From JBGLNJ01 sp034434835 (GTDB taxonomy: Bacteria; Chloroflexota; Anaerolineae; Fen-1058): DNA of 64,000 bases. The position numbers were made by a program, and so were the translations under genes. The number at the start of each line of letters is the position of its first letter. Within the stretch, counting starts at the first letter, position 1. The notes under the pieces were generated by a model that was not told the origin of the DNA, made no database searches, and saw only the letters and a program-made list of their open reading frames with translations. The stretch is from positions 62,001 to 126,000 of the forward strand of contig DAOTXX010000078.1 of NCBI GenBank assembly GCA_034434835.1, read 5' to 3'. Positions 24,983-33,771 of this stretch are shown here, piece by piece.

Positions 24983-27900
24983 CTATTTGAGATTCAGATC
25001 AGACGCGGCAAAACGGACCACCCGCCCCAACTCCGCATCCGAGACGTATACGTTGCCGCTGTCGTCCACCCCGATGCCGATGGGCAACTGAAAGCTCTTT
25101 TCGTCCGTGCCCAGGTCGCCAAACGTCAATTTGAAGGTCCCATCGGGTCCAAACACCAGCACGCGAAAGCCGGTCGGATCCGTCACATACACGTTGCCGT
25201 TCTTGTCCACCGCGAGGTATGGCTTGGTCGTCACCGATTGATCGAGCCAGCCATTGATCTCCCATTGGCGCACCGGCTTGCCGTCGGGCGTGAGCACTTG
25301 AACGCGCTGATTCCAGGTATCGGCCACGACCAGGTTGCCCGTCGTCGGATCGATGGCAATGCCAACGGGTTCATCGAGCTGGCCCGGCTGAAAGCCGGCA
25401 CCGCCGAACTGGGTGATGAACGCGCCGTCCGAGCTAAACACCTGGATGCGTTTGTTGCCGGTGTCGGTCACGTACACACGGCCATCCTTGTCCACCGCAA
25501 CGCCGCGCGGTCCCCAAAAGATGCCGCTCTGTCCACCCACATCCGTCTGGCCCGGTTGCCCCCAGTCTTTGAGCGGGTTGCCTGCCGCGTCGAACTTTTG
25601 GATGCGGTGATTCCAGGTATCGGCCACATAGATGCTGCCATCCGGCCCGACCGCCACCCCCCACGGCTCGTTGAATGTGCCCGGCTCCGGATTGGTGACG
25701 TTCGCTCCACTATAGCCGCCGAACGCCATATCAAACTTGCCGTTCCGATCGAACTTTTGGATGCGGTGGTTGTTGCTATCGGCCACGAACAGCGTTCCAT
25801 CGGGCAAGACGGCCAGGCCGTGCGGCGCACTGAATTGACCTGGCCCGCTGCCCGGCCCGCTCGTCGCGCCGAGCGTCAGACCGGCAATGTCGCGCTTGCC
25901 CTTGGCGTAGGGGTCAACTTGTGGCTGTGCGCTGACCACTGGTCCGATGTGCTGATCCCACACCAGACTGGAAATATCTTTGCGCACGTACAAGCGAAAG
26001 TCGTGCGTCAGCGGCCACTTGTCCAGCGTGTGCGTCTTGCCGGTGGCCTGGTCGTAAAGTTTGTAATCGCGATTGAGCCAGATGTCCCACAGGGCACGGC
26101 GCATCTGTGGGTTGGTCAGCGCAAAGACGATCTCGTCCCAAGTCAGATTCCGGCCGTTCTTGCCCTTATAGTCTTCCATCGGCCACCAGATGAGCCGGTA
26201 GGTGTACTTGTCATAGCGGTCGCCCAGGATCACCTCGACCGTGCTCCACGAAGCCGACCCGGCCAGGATGACGGGGGCATTGAGTTGTTCGCGCGTCGGA
26301 TTGCCGGGGACATAGACCTGATTCGTGTAATCGCGCAGGTACCAACTGAACGGCCACGACGAGTCCGAGTCGTAGGCGATCTTGAGCGCGTGCTCGCCGG
26401 CAGTGCGGCGGCTGATCTCGTCAATCTGATTCATGGCGGTCTTGACGCCCGGCCCGCCGTGCGCGTATACGCCGTGCTCGACCGCAAGGTCATAGTTGAT
26501 GAAATTCCACATCCAGGCGTGGCGGATCGTGAGGATCGCCAGCACGGCCAGCACCTCAAGTCCGAGGATGCGCAGGCTGCGGCTCCATCCGACGCGAGGC
26601 AGGACGACGGCCAGTCCGGCCAGCGCGCCCAGCGCGACGATGAACGACGAGAGCCACTGACCCGATGCCGTCAACTGCGCCAGTTCCTGGCCTCTGAACG
26701 CGCCTGCGCTGAGCGAGGCCAGCATCCCACTGAGGGCGAGGATGAACAGCGGGACGAGGATCGCAACCGACCATCCCTTCAGCGTGTCCGGCCAGTCTAT
26801 CCGCTCGAACAGCCAGCCCACAAAGTGCCCGGCCAGCAAGATCGTCGGCAGCGCAAAGTGAACGATCAGCCACGGCATCTTTTCGCCTGCGTAGGAGTAG
26901 ATGACCCACGTCAGGGTGATCCAATAGATCAGGAACAGGACGAACAGCGTTCTTTCGCGTTCGAGGTTTTCGACTTCAGGCTGATCTTCGGGGCGGGTGC
27001 CCTTGATCGGGAACTTGAACTCGCGCACGGCGTACACAACAAAAGCGATGAGGCTGAGGATGAGCGGCAGGTACTCGTAGAGCGGAAAGACAATCCCGTA
27101 ATAGTACACCGGTTGACTGCCGCGCTGCACGGCCTGCTGCGCCAGCCAGTAGCCCAGGCTGCCGATAAAGCCTGTCGCTGCCCCGCCGCCGTTGGTCAAG
27201 ATCGTCGTGAACAGCGTGATGCCAATGCCGTACCAAATGGCTGTGCAAGTCAAAAAGCGTCGCCAATTCCACCACAGTCCCACCGCGATGGACACCCCCA
27301 GGAACACAGCAAAAATGCCGCCTGCGCGCACGATGCCGACCGGCGAATAGTCCATCGGATCAAAGCCGGGCATCTTGATACCCAAGATCAAGAGCGCGGG
27401 CATATAGTACACGTTGGCTTCTTCTTTGAGTGTCGTTCCGATAGCGGCCGGCGCGAGGGTGGGCAGGAAGAATACGCCGAGCGCCAAAAACAGCTCGAGC
27501 GCGGCTGACCCAGTGGGCGCCTCCGGCCAGAGCGTGCGCAGCAGCGCAAAGGCGGCCAGGCCGGACAGGATGCCAATGACGCTCAAAATGATGAGGTTGA
27601 TCACCACATCCAGAATGGTCAGCGAAGGCACTGGCGCGGCCTGTGCCTCGGTGGCAGGCCCCAGATCGCGCATGACCAGAAAGGCGTACACCGCTGCCAC
27701 GGCGATGGCTAGAATGAGCACGATGGCGACGACGGTCGTTACGAGTCGCGTCAATCCGTCCCAGCCCCAGCCGCGCTCGCGGAGCACGTCAAGGAGCGCC
27801 AGCAATCCCAGGAACGTCCCAAAGATAGCGGTGTAGATGAACGTGACTTCTTTGCTGGCAAAGTGCAGGATATTGGCCCCGATAAACAGATAGAGCCACT

Positions 27901-28408
27901 TGGGTTGGCGATCGCGCAAGTAGGCCAACATAGCCCACACGGTCAACATCACCCAAACGGTGACGTAGCTTTCGTTGCGGATGTAGCGCGCATAGTACAT
28001 GATTGAGGGCGAGATGAGGAACATGAACGAGACGACCAGCGCCCCGGTTCGGCCCAGCCAGCGGCGCAGCGTCCACGGCAACAAGATGAGCGCGATGCCG
28101 AACAGCGCCGGGCTGATGCGCGCGGTAAAATCGTCTGCGCCAAAGAGCGCATAGATCAGCGCGTTGATGTGAAACAGGAACGGCCCGTGCATCAGCGGCG
28201 TATGCTGAAAGCCGCGTCCGGCGTACAGCCCCCACGAAAAATAGGCGTGCAGGCTTTCGTCGTGGCTCATCACGCGGTCACCCAGGCGACAAAAGCGCGT
28301 AAAGATCGCGGCCAGGGTGAACAGCAGATACAGGCCTTTTTCCAAGTCCAGCCTCAACGCGCTGATGAGCGGCGTATCAAGGAATGATGGTTTTGATTCT
28401 TGGGTCAT
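24983..28408 (-). CDS. Agl23-like GT-C membrane protein fused to a six-bladed NHL propeller
   Basis: About 1141 residues starting MTQESKPSFLDTP. The start is ATG 28408; a longer frame would translate a repeat array. The N-terminal part has about 14 membrane helices and the GT-C hallmarks MSHDESLHAYFSW and RYIRNESYVTVW. It resembles the flippase-associated Agl23 family (TIGR03663) involved in surface glycosylation. After a soluble region, six NHL repeats (about residues 850-1141, for example PHGLAVLPDGTLFVADSNN) form a probable periplasmic beta-propeller that could bind glycan or protein. The joining of both parts in one chain is notable. Confidence 0.85.
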   Translation of the reverse strand: MTQESKPSFLDTPLISALRLDLEKGLYLLFTLAAIFTRFCRLGDRVMSHDESLHAYFSWGLYAGRGFQHTPLMHGPFLFHINALIYALFGADDFTARISPALFGIALILLPWTLRRWLGRTGALVVSFMFLISPSIMYYARYIRNESYVTVWVMLTVWAMLAYLRDRQPKWLYLFIGANILHFASKEVTFIYTAIFGTFLGLLALLDVLRERGWGWDGLTRLVTTVVAIVLILAIAVAAVYAFLVMRDLGPATEAQAAPVPSLTILDVVINLIILSVIGILSGLAAFALLRTLWPEAPTGSAALELFLALGVFFLPTLAPAAIGTTLKEEANVYYMPALLILGIKMPGFDPMDYSPVGIVRAGGIFAVFLGVSIAVGLWWNWRRFLTCTAIWYGIGITLFTTILTNGGGAATGFIGSLGYWLAQQAVQRGSQPVYYYGIVFPLYEYLPLILSLIAFVVYAVREFKFPIKGTRPEDQPEVENLERERTLFVLFLIYWITLTWVIYSYAGEKMPWLIVHFALPTILLAGHFVGWLFERIDWPDTLKGWSVAILVPLFILALSGMLASLSAGAFRGQELAQLTASGQWLSSFIVALGALAGLAVVLPRVGWSRSLRILGLEVLAVLAILTIRHAWMWNFINYDLAVEHGVYAHGGPGVKTAMNQIDEISRRTAGEHALKIAYDSDSSWPFSWYLRDYTNQVYVPGNPTREQLNAPVILAGSASWSTVEVILGDRYDKYTYRLIWWPMEDYKGKNGRNLTWDEIVFALTNPQMRRALWDIWLNRDYKLYDQATGKTHTLDKWPLTHDFRLYVRKDISSLVWDQHIGPVVSAQPQVDPYAKGKRDIAGLTLGATSGPGSGPGQFSAPHGLAVLPDGTLFVADSNNHRIQKFDRNGKFDMAFGGYSGANVTNPEPGTFNEPWGVAVGPDGSIYVADTWNHRIQKFDAAGNPLKDWGQPGQTDVGGQSGIFWGPRGVAVDKDGRVYVTDTGNKRIQVFSSDGAFITQFGGAGFQPGQLDEPVGIAIDPTTGNLVVADTWNQRVQVLTPDGKPVRQWEINGWLDQSVTTKPYLAVDKNGNVYVTDPTGFRVLVFGPDGTFKLTFGDLGTDEKSFQLPIGIGVDDSGNVYVSDAELGRVVRFAASDLNLK

Positions 28409-28459
28409 GGTTGTCTCACTGTCAGGTGATGTGTCAAAAGTCAAATGTTGCACGTCGTT

Positions 28460-28515
28460 CGTCAAACGTCATGCGTCACATTCGCGTTTTGACGTTTGAC
28501 GTTTCGCGTTTCACG
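28460..28515. repeat. Inverted heptanucleotide array (TTTGACG type) at a stop codon
   Basis: CGTCAAACGTCA (28460-28471) is the exact reverse complement of TGACGTTTGACG (28490-28501). The right side continues TTTGACG, TTTGACG, TTTCGCG, TTTCACG to 28515. The TGA stop of the gene at 28511-30352 lies inside the last unit. The array can fold into a 12-bp hairpin between two minus-strand genes. Confidence 0.8.
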
Positions 28516-30352
28516 GTCCCTGCCTCACCCACAATACCACTTCCCGCGTGGGCTGGGGCGGTTCGGCGCGGCGATAGACCAGCCATCTCAAAATGTCAAT
28601 GGCGGATTTGCCTTCGATGCGCCACTGATGTTGCAGCGTGAACCGCTGGCCGGCGTAACTGCCCGCGAGCGTCGGGGGTTGAGCCGTTGAAATGACGGCC
28701 AGCGGATTGGAGAGCAAATCCACCGTGCCTGCAAAGTGCGCGTTGGGCATACCGCGCAAGTACCAGCCCAGCACGCCTTCCGGCGCAGACAGAACTGTGA
28801 CAGGAAGCGCCGAAACATCCGCCGTCTTGTCAACGGAAAGCTTGGCGAGGTCGTCGGTGAGGTCGCGCACATCGAGCGATGTGGTTTCTGTCCCCAGGAT
28901 GATCTCGCGCGGGTCGCCCGGCCGGACCTGGGCTGCGCCCCACCCGGCCGACCACGTCACCATCGCCAGTGCGGCCAGGATCGCAATGGTCGCGCCACGC
29001 ACCGCCGATTCGGTGCTGCTGATCGCGGCGAACATGGCGACCAGGATGACTGCAAGTGCGATGGCCAGAAAGGATGAGATCACTTGCGCCATCGGGCCGA
29101 GGTCCTGGCCGACCGCTGAGGTTGCTACGGCGTTCGGATTATTGATATACATCGCTATGCCAAGCGCCAGATACGCCAGGACCGGCAGGAGGATGGCGAT
29201 CAACACGGCTTCTTGAACGCCAAAGGGCGCGGAACGGAGCGAGTCGGCCACTGCCTGGAATGCATGCCCAGCTAGTAACGCGAGCGGGATCACCACGAGC
29301 AGCGTGTCGCCGTTAGCACGCCCGGAACGGACAAGCGCCAGAATGAGCGCCACCGCCAGCCATGCGATCAGCAAGAAGCCGAATCGGCTGCTGCGTTGCA
29401 GAGCAAAGAACAGCCCGACAATCCCCGCGACGACGATCAGCGGCTCGTACACAGCGAGCACTTGCAACGGCCATTGCCAGCCCATCACACCCGCCGGCCT
29501 GGCGAAATCAGAGAGCCACGCGGAAAGCAAGTCAGTCGTCCGACCCAGCCCGCCCATCTGCCATGCTAACGCCGTCGCGCTGACCAGGAACACGGCGACC
29601 AACACCGCCAGCCAACGTCTGGGCAGGCCCGGCGTGCTACGAACGGCCTGCCATCGGTCGCGCGCCTGTTGGGGCGCAATCGCGGCGAGCACCCCTGCGC
29701 TGATTGCCAGAGCAATCAACGCGGAATAGATCGCGCGCTCGCTTGCCAGCCCCACTCCCAACAATACTGCGCCCGCGTAAAGCCAGCCGGTCCGTCCCTC
29801 TCGCAAGTAGCGGTCCGCTGCGACGACCAGCCCGAGCATCACGGCAGCGGCAATGATGTCGCCGCTGGCGGTGCGCGAGGCCATGATCGCCACCGGCGAG
29901 ATCGCCAGCATTGCCGCCGCGAACAGCGCGCCGATTCGTCCGATGCGCTCGCGTAAGAATGCGGGCAGCACTATCAGCGCGGAACCGACCAGGGCTGGCA
30001 CAAGCCGAGCCATCGCATCGCTACTTTGAAAGAGAGCAAACAGGATCGCGTTGAGCCAGGTCAGTAGCGGGCTGACTCCGGCAGGCGGCAATGCCCCTTG
30101 CCATGCGGCCTGCGCCAGTTGCGCTTCACTCGGCGAAAGCGGCGCCAACCCCAGCCGATACAGCCGCACGACGAGCGCCAGCGCCAAGAGCACGGCGTAC
30201 AGACCGGCTTCGACCGTCAACTGCGGATGGCTGATGGCCGATGGCTGATGGCCGCTGCGCGCGGCGGGTGGCAGAGGCGCGGCGGCTTCAATGCCTGCAT
30301 CCTGCACGGGCGTTTGGGGTTGTGGCTGAATGGTCCTTTTCTTCTTTGTCAT
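28511..30352 (-). CDS. GT-C (PMT-like) membrane glycosyltransferase
   Basis: A 613-residue protein starting MTKKKRTIQPQ (GGAG 4 nt before the ATG at 30352). A polar N-terminus is followed by about 13 membrane helices and a C-terminal soluble domain (about 480-613). Features include a first-loop region after LALALVVRLYRLGLAPLSPSEAQLA, where PMT/ArnT-type enzymes carry their acidic catalytic motif; here the acidic residue is a single Glu. The substrate is unknown. It lies between the Agl23-NHL gene and a DUF2298 gene, which supports a role in lipid-linked sugar transfer. A four-unit heptamer array lies in its N-terminal coding region. Confidence 0.75.
   Translation of the reverse strand: MTKKKRTIQPQPQTPVQDAGIEAAAPLPPAARSGHQPSAISHPQLTVEAGLYAVLLALALVVRLYRLGLAPLSPSEAQLAQAAWQGALPPAGVSPLLTWLNAILFALFQSSDAMARLVPALVGSALIVLPAFLRERIGRIGALFAAAMLAISPVAIMASRTASGDIIAAAVMLGLVVAADRYLREGRTGWLYAGAVLLGVGLASERAIYSALIALAISAGVLAAIAPQQARDRWQAVRSTPGLPRRWLAVLVAVFLVSATALAWQMGGLGRTTDLLSAWLSDFARPAGVMGWQWPLQVLAVYEPLIVVAGIVGLFFALQRSSRFGFLLIAWLAVALILALVRSGRANGDTLLVVIPLALLAGHAFQAVADSLRSAPFGVQEAVLIAILLPVLAYLALGIAMYINNPNAVATSAVGQDLGPMAQVISSFLAIALAVILVAMFAAISSTESAVRGATIAILAALAMVTWSAGWGAAQVRPGDPREIILGTETTSLDVRDLTDDLAKLSVDKTADVSALPVTVLSAPEGVLGWYLRGMPNAHFAGTVDLLSNPLAVISTAQPPTLAGSYAGQRFTLQHQWRIEGKSAIDILRWLVYRRAEPPQPTREVVLWVRQGP
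30226..30253. repeat. Heptanucleotide array inside a coding region (GATGGCY, 4 units)
   Basis: GATGGCT, GATGGCC, GATGGCT, GATGGCC. It lies in the N-terminal cytoplasmic part of the glycosyltransferase and encodes HQPSAISHPQ. The frame stays open across it. Confidence 0.7.
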
Positions 30353-30371
30353 ATCTCCACTGACCATTGGC

Positions 30372-30440
30372 GTCAACTTTAGCTCCGGCGTGCGGCCTTC
30401 AGGCCGCAGGCTGAAGCCTGCACTCCAACCTTAAGTTGAC
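30372..30440. repeat. Nested palindromic element with GTCAACTT/AAGTTGAC ends
   Basis: The outer arms are 30372-30379 and 30433-30440. Inside are two hairpins, GCGGCCT-TC-AGGCCGC (30392-30407) and CAGGCT-GA-AGCCTG (30407-30420). It is a compact 69-bp non-coding structure between two minus-strand membrane-protein genes, probably a dispersed REP/MITE-type sequence. Confidence 0.6.
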
Positions 30441-30457
30441 ACACATGCTCCACTGAC

Positions 30458-30520
30458 CAATCACTGATCACTGATTACTGATCACTGATTACCGATCACT
30501 GATTACCGATCACTGATCAC
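30458..30520. repeat. Heptanucleotide array, 9 units (YGATYAC)
   Basis: Nine units of exactly 7 nt: CAATCAC, then alternating TGATCAC, TGATTAC and CGATCAC. The last base overlaps the TAG stop of the DUF2298 gene (30520-30522). The same unit forms the array at 39415-39449. Confidence 0.9.
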
Positions 30521-33057
30521 TATCTCCGCTTATAGATCGTCACGTTGCCCTGTCGAAACACGGGCTGCATCAGCGTCTCGAACTTTTGCAGACCGGCAGC
30601 CGGGAACGTGGCTCGCTCAACCGGGCCGACATAGACGTAGCTTATAGCATACTTGTCGAGCAAGGTCAAGGTTTCCTGCTCATCGCGTGTCGTGTAAATC
30701 TTTTTAATGTCCGGCTCCCGGCGACCGGCCTCGTCGTAATTGCCTCGCCACTGCAGTTCGTGGCCGCCCCAACCCAAAACGGTCGGCAGCCCGGTAAAGG
30801 CCGAAACGCGCGAGGTCTCGGCGCGATACGATTGCCCCGGCGCTTCCAAAATGACCGGCGCACCTTGAACGTTCTGATTGAGCCACTGGATCGCGGCGTA
30901 ATCATCCGGCGACGTTTGCTCGACCCAGGCCGTGCCGTCGAGCGTAAGGTTTCTCCGGTCGCCCAGCGTCGCGATCGCCGTGATCGGGTAGACCAATCCT
31001 GCGAGGACGAGCAGCGTCGTCACCACACCGGTCAGGATGCGGAACGGGGTCCAGAGCTGGTCGTCATCCAGCATCAGGCCAACGGCGCACGCCGCCCCCA
31101 CGCCCCACAGCGCCCAGGTCTGATAGTAGAACTTGAACACAGTGTTCATCCGCGTGCCAAAGGTATCGGCCAGGTAGATGAACTCGACCGACATCGCCAG
31201 CCCGGCGCCAAACAGGAACAGCAAGAGAATGAAGGGGATAGATGGGTGGGTCAGGGGATCGCTGTCTTCGGTTGGCGATGCAGTGACGGGGTGACCAGGT
31301 GACACGGTGACAGGGTGGCCGGGTGACAAGGCAACCTGGTGACCGAGCAGCTTGACGCTGACGACAATCGTCAGCGCCAGCCACAGGGCGGTCCACGGAT
31401 CGAACAGGCGTTGGAGCAATCGTCCACTGACAAACTGGCCAATATCCGGATCGAGGCCGGGGATGGGCTGACCGGTGCGCCAGGCTTGCAGGGCCGCGCG
31501 AGCGTCGGGCGTGACCAGTCCAAGCAGCAAGCCTACGATCGCCGCGCCGATCAGGATCACAAAGGCCCAGCCCAACGCGCCGAGCCAGAATCGCCACGCC
31601 GAGACTTGCACTCGCAAAGCGGCCAGCGCCAGCAGAAACAGTCCGCCCGGCACGGCGAATGGGCCGAACATGACGAGGAACTGGGGAAAGCGCGTCGCAT
31701 TGAACAAGTTGGGCAGAATCCCGCGCGCCTGCGATTGAAAGCTTACATAGAACGGTAGATAGAGCGCGAACCCGGCGATGCCCAGCATCGCTTCAAGCTT
31801 GAGCGCATCCCAGAGCACCTCGCTCCAGTCACCCTGAGTGGAGCGTGCGCTCTCTTGCCATCGGCGCAGCGCGAACGTGGCTACGACAAAAGCCAGATAG
31901 ATCGGAAAGTCCCACGTGTTCAAGAAGCCTAATGCGCCCAGGCAGAGGGCGTACAAGAACACGTCAGGCCACGCCAAGGGCAAGTTGAATTTCGCCGCCC
32001 AGGCGCCCAAGCTTTCGTGGGCTTTCCGGGTGTCCTGTGTGTCGCTGCGATGGCCGTACAGATTCATCGCCAGCGAGATCGCCAGGAACACAAACGGGTA
32101 GGCTAACGTGTGCGGGTGCAGGTCGCCGTTGAGGAAGCTAAAGAACGGGAACTCGTCAATCACTTCTTGGTCGCCGCCTTGCAGCGTGTAATCGTGCACC
32201 ACGCGCGATGCGCGCCACCACCAGTAAAAACGCAGTTCTTTGCCCGCCTGGGTACTTGGCGGCACATTGATGTCTTTGATGTCCAGCCATTTCCAAAACG
32301 ACGCTGGGCCTACCCCGTTCAGGTGAGCAATTTCCAGTGTCCCCTCGAGGTTGCCCAGGAATACGATAAATACTGCCGCCGTGATGCCTACCAGGATTGG
32401 CAGCAATGTCCGTCTTGAGATTTGGTATTTGGTATTTGATATTTGATAGGCAGCGCCAAACGCTCCGCCCGCGATCAGCGCGAACCACAGGCCGTGACTG
32501 ACGTTGTACGCCACGCCCGGTACCGTTCCAGTCAGCCGCGTCATCACCGCCATCATCACGTAGCCAAAATAATAGTAGCTGATCCCAAACCCCGAAAGCC
32601 ACGCATCTTGCGGCGGGAACGATGGGCTGCGCAAGATCGAGTTGAGGAACATGAATTCCATCGGTTTTTCGGTCGAGTTGATGCCGGGCATTGTGGCGCG
32701 ATACGCGGCCCAGCCACACATCGCCACGAGGAGCAAGGCTTCATAGACCAGCACCATCGCGCGATGCTCGCGCAGCCATTTGCGCAGCGCAGCCAGGCTC
32801 TCGCGGCTCAAGGCCCACGCCGATGCGGCAACGACGACCGCCAGCGCGAACACAATGCCGCCGATACTGTTCTGCACCAGCCCCAGGCTGCCGAGCAGCC
32901 ACAGCAAGTAGCTGGTGAGCAGCAGGCCGAGCGGCTTGGCTGCGGTGTAGCCCCGGTCCGGCAAAAAGCGAAGCCATCGAAACGCCAGCGGCCACGCGGC
33001 CAGGCCGATGAGTTGGATCAAGCACCACCAAGATAGAACGGCGATGACATCCCTCAT
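30520..33057 (-). CDS. DUF2298 (Chlor_Arch_YYY) polytopic membrane protein
   Basis: An 845-residue protein with about 18 membrane helices. The family hallmark is visible: STEKPMEFMFLNSILRS, then FPPQDAWLSGFGISYYYFGY, with the YYY motif at the end of a luminal loop. A second loop (VVHDYTLQGGDQEVIDEFPF) and a C-terminal periplasmic domain (from IQWLNQNVQGAPVILEA) match the DUF2298 layout. These proteins are thought to be GT-C-related glycosyltransferases or flippase partners; their activity is unproven. Two repeat arrays are translated in loops (QISNTKYQIS and SPGHPVTVSPGHPVTASP). Confidence 0.88.
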   Translation of the reverse strand: MRDVIAVLSWWCLIQLIGLAAWPLAFRWLRFLPDRGYTAAKPLGLLLTSYLLWLLGSLGLVQNSIGGIVFALAVVVAASAWALSRESLAALRKWLREHRAMVLVYEALLLVAMCGWAAYRATMPGINSTEKPMEFMFLNSILRSPSFPPQDAWLSGFGISYYYFGYVMMAVMTRLTGTVPGVAYNVSHGLWFALIAGGAFGAAYQISNTKYQISRRTLLPILVGITAAVFIVFLGNLEGTLEIAHLNGVGPASFWKWLDIKDINVPPSTQAGKELRFYWWWRASRVVHDYTLQGGDQEVIDEFPFFSFLNGDLHPHTLAYPFVFLAISLAMNLYGHRSDTQDTRKAHESLGAWAAKFNLPLAWPDVFLYALCLGALGFLNTWDFPIYLAFVVATFALRRWQESARSTQGDWSEVLWDALKLEAMLGIAGFALYLPFYVSFQSQARGILPNLFNATRFPQFLVMFGPFAVPGGLFLLALAALRVQVSAWRFWLGALGWAFVILIGAAIVGLLLGLVTPDARAALQAWRTGQPIPGLDPDIGQFVSGRLLQRLFDPWTALWLALTIVVSVKLLGHQVALSPGHPVTVSPGHPVTASPTEDSDPLTHPSIPFILLLFLFGAGLAMSVEFIYLADTFGTRMNTVFKFYYQTWALWGVGAACAVGLMLDDDQLWTPFRILTGVVTTLLVLAGLVYPITAIATLGDRRNLTLDGTAWVEQTSPDDYAAIQWLNQNVQGAPVILEAPGQSYRAETSRVSAFTGLPTVLGWGGHELQWRGNYDEAGRREPDIKKIYTTRDEQETLTLLDKYAISYVYVGPVERATFPAAGLQKFETLMQPVFRQGNVTIYKRR
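31283..31346. repeat. Octanucleotide tandem array inside a coding region (8 units, GTGACMRG)
   Basis: Eight units of 8 nt starting GTGACGGG, GTGACCAG, GTGACACG, GTGACAGG. They encode an eight-residue repeat, SPGHPVTV SPGHPVTA, in a loop between membrane helices of the DUF2298 protein. This is the one array with an 8-nt period. Confidence 0.8.
32420..32447. repeat. Heptanucleotide array inside a coding region (ATTTGRT, 4 units)
   Basis: ATTTGGT, ATTTGGT, ATTTGAT, ATTTGAT. It encodes YQISNTKYQIS in a loop of the DUF2298 protein. It is related to the array at 35684-35718. Confidence 0.8.
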
Positions 33058-33069
33058 ATCTTTAGACCT

Positions 33070-33124
33070 GACGGAGGACGAACGACCAAGCCGTCTCTTC
33101 TTTTTTCATCCTTTATCTTTCATC
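33070..33124. repeat. Two short heptamer arrays upstream of the DUF2298 gene
   Basis: GACGGAG, GACGAAC, GACCAAG (33070-33090) and TTTCATC, CTTTATC, TTTCATC (33104-33124). They fill the 78-nt gap between the dinB stop and the DUF2298 start. Confidence 0.55.
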
Positions 33125-33135
33125 GCACCAAGTAG

Positions 33136-33645
33136 TCATTTCTGTAGCCACTCTTGACCGGTCTCTTTCATAAAGTAAAGAATAATGTCCGGCGTCGGCA
33201 GCGAATGTCCCATCTGACCGAGCAGGATGGACAGCTCGGCGCGGTGATGGGTCGAATGGACGAATGCCTGCATGAGCAATTGCCATACGGGCAAGTGGTA
33301 CGGGCGATCCCGAAGCTGAACCGTCACCTCGCGGGCCAGGTCGCCTTCAGTGAGCGTTGCAATGAGCGCGAGTTGTTCCTGCTCGAGTTCGCGCTGAAAG
33401 TGGCGCATCTCGTCGAGCGTGGGCAGGCTCAGCTCTGGCAGGGTGCGATCCTGGCAGATCGCAAGAAACCACGCTTCACATTCCAGCAGGTGGAGGATCA
33501 AGCCCCAGATGGAGGCATGGCTGGGACTGGGCGCGCGTGTGAACTCGTCCTCGCTCAATGGCGCCAACCCGTCCAGCACCAGATGATTGGCGTAAGCGTT
33601 GTATTGGTAAAGCGCCAGCAGCCCGTCGCGGTTCATCGTTGCCAT
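33136..33645 (-). CDS. DinB/YfiT-like metal-binding four-helix protein
   Basis: A 169-residue protein with the DinB four-helix pattern and three metal-ligand histidines: His52 (ILHLLECEAW), His130 and His134 (FVHSTHHRAEL). Members act as metal-dependent thiol transferases or hydrolases, and many are stress-induced. The exact substrate is not predictable here. The start has AAAGGA 9 nt upstream. The promoter shares a bipartite motif with the ECF sigma gene. It interrupts the run of large membrane proteins. Confidence 0.88.
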   Translation of the reverse strand: MATMNRDGLLALYQYNAYANHLVLDGLAPLSEDEFTRAPSPSHASIWGLILHLLECEAWFLAICQDRTLPELSLPTLDEMRHFQRELEQEQLALIATLTEGDLAREVTVQLRDRPYHLPVWQLLMQAFVHSTHHRAELSILLGQMGHSLPTPDIILYFMKETGQEWLQK

Positions 33646-33665
33646 ATCGGTTGTCCTTTGATGGG

Positions 33666-33695
33666 ATTATACACGGTTGCACATTGATGAGATCA
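33666..33695 (-). promoter_or_regulatory. Promoter-like motif of dinB, GTGATC-N12-AACCGTGTATAAT
   Basis: On the minus strand GTGATC is followed by 12 nt and then AACCGTGTATAAT; the -10 TATAAT is at 33666-33671. The same two blocks at the same spacing occur before the sigma gene (39997-40027). The ATG is 20 nt past the -10. Confidence 0.6.
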
Positions 33696-33711
33696 CACTC
33701 ATTCTTCAGTA

Positions 33712-33744
33712 GAGATTCCTCGTCGCTTCGCTCCTCGGAATGAC
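33712..33744. repeat. Second copy of the GAGATTCC...CGGAATGAC palindromic repeat
   Basis: GAGATTCCTCG and CCTCGGAATGAC flank a short loop. The outer arms match the element at 15013-15043. It is intergenic, between dinB and the fused glycosyltransferase. Confidence 0.45.
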
Positions 33745-33771
33745 AAAGGGATGACGAACCGCTGAGGAGGC

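Noticed and set aside
24980..27508. Long open plus-strand frame (842 codons) antisense to the Agl23-NHL gene
   Set aside because: It mirrors the coding strand in a GC-rich gene, is rich in Arg, Asp and His without domains, and the minus-strand protein is clearly real. The same applies to open frames such as 5900-7123, 35863-36819 and 58269-59294.
28409..28465. N-terminal extension of the Agl23-NHL protein (start at 28465)
   Set aside because: The extra residues would be encoded by the repeat array, and a normal start with a plausible ribosome-binding site lies at 28408.
30458..30520. CRISPR array
   Set aside because: The repeats are contiguous 7-mers without spacers, and no cas genes are present. 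The other arrays fail in the same way.
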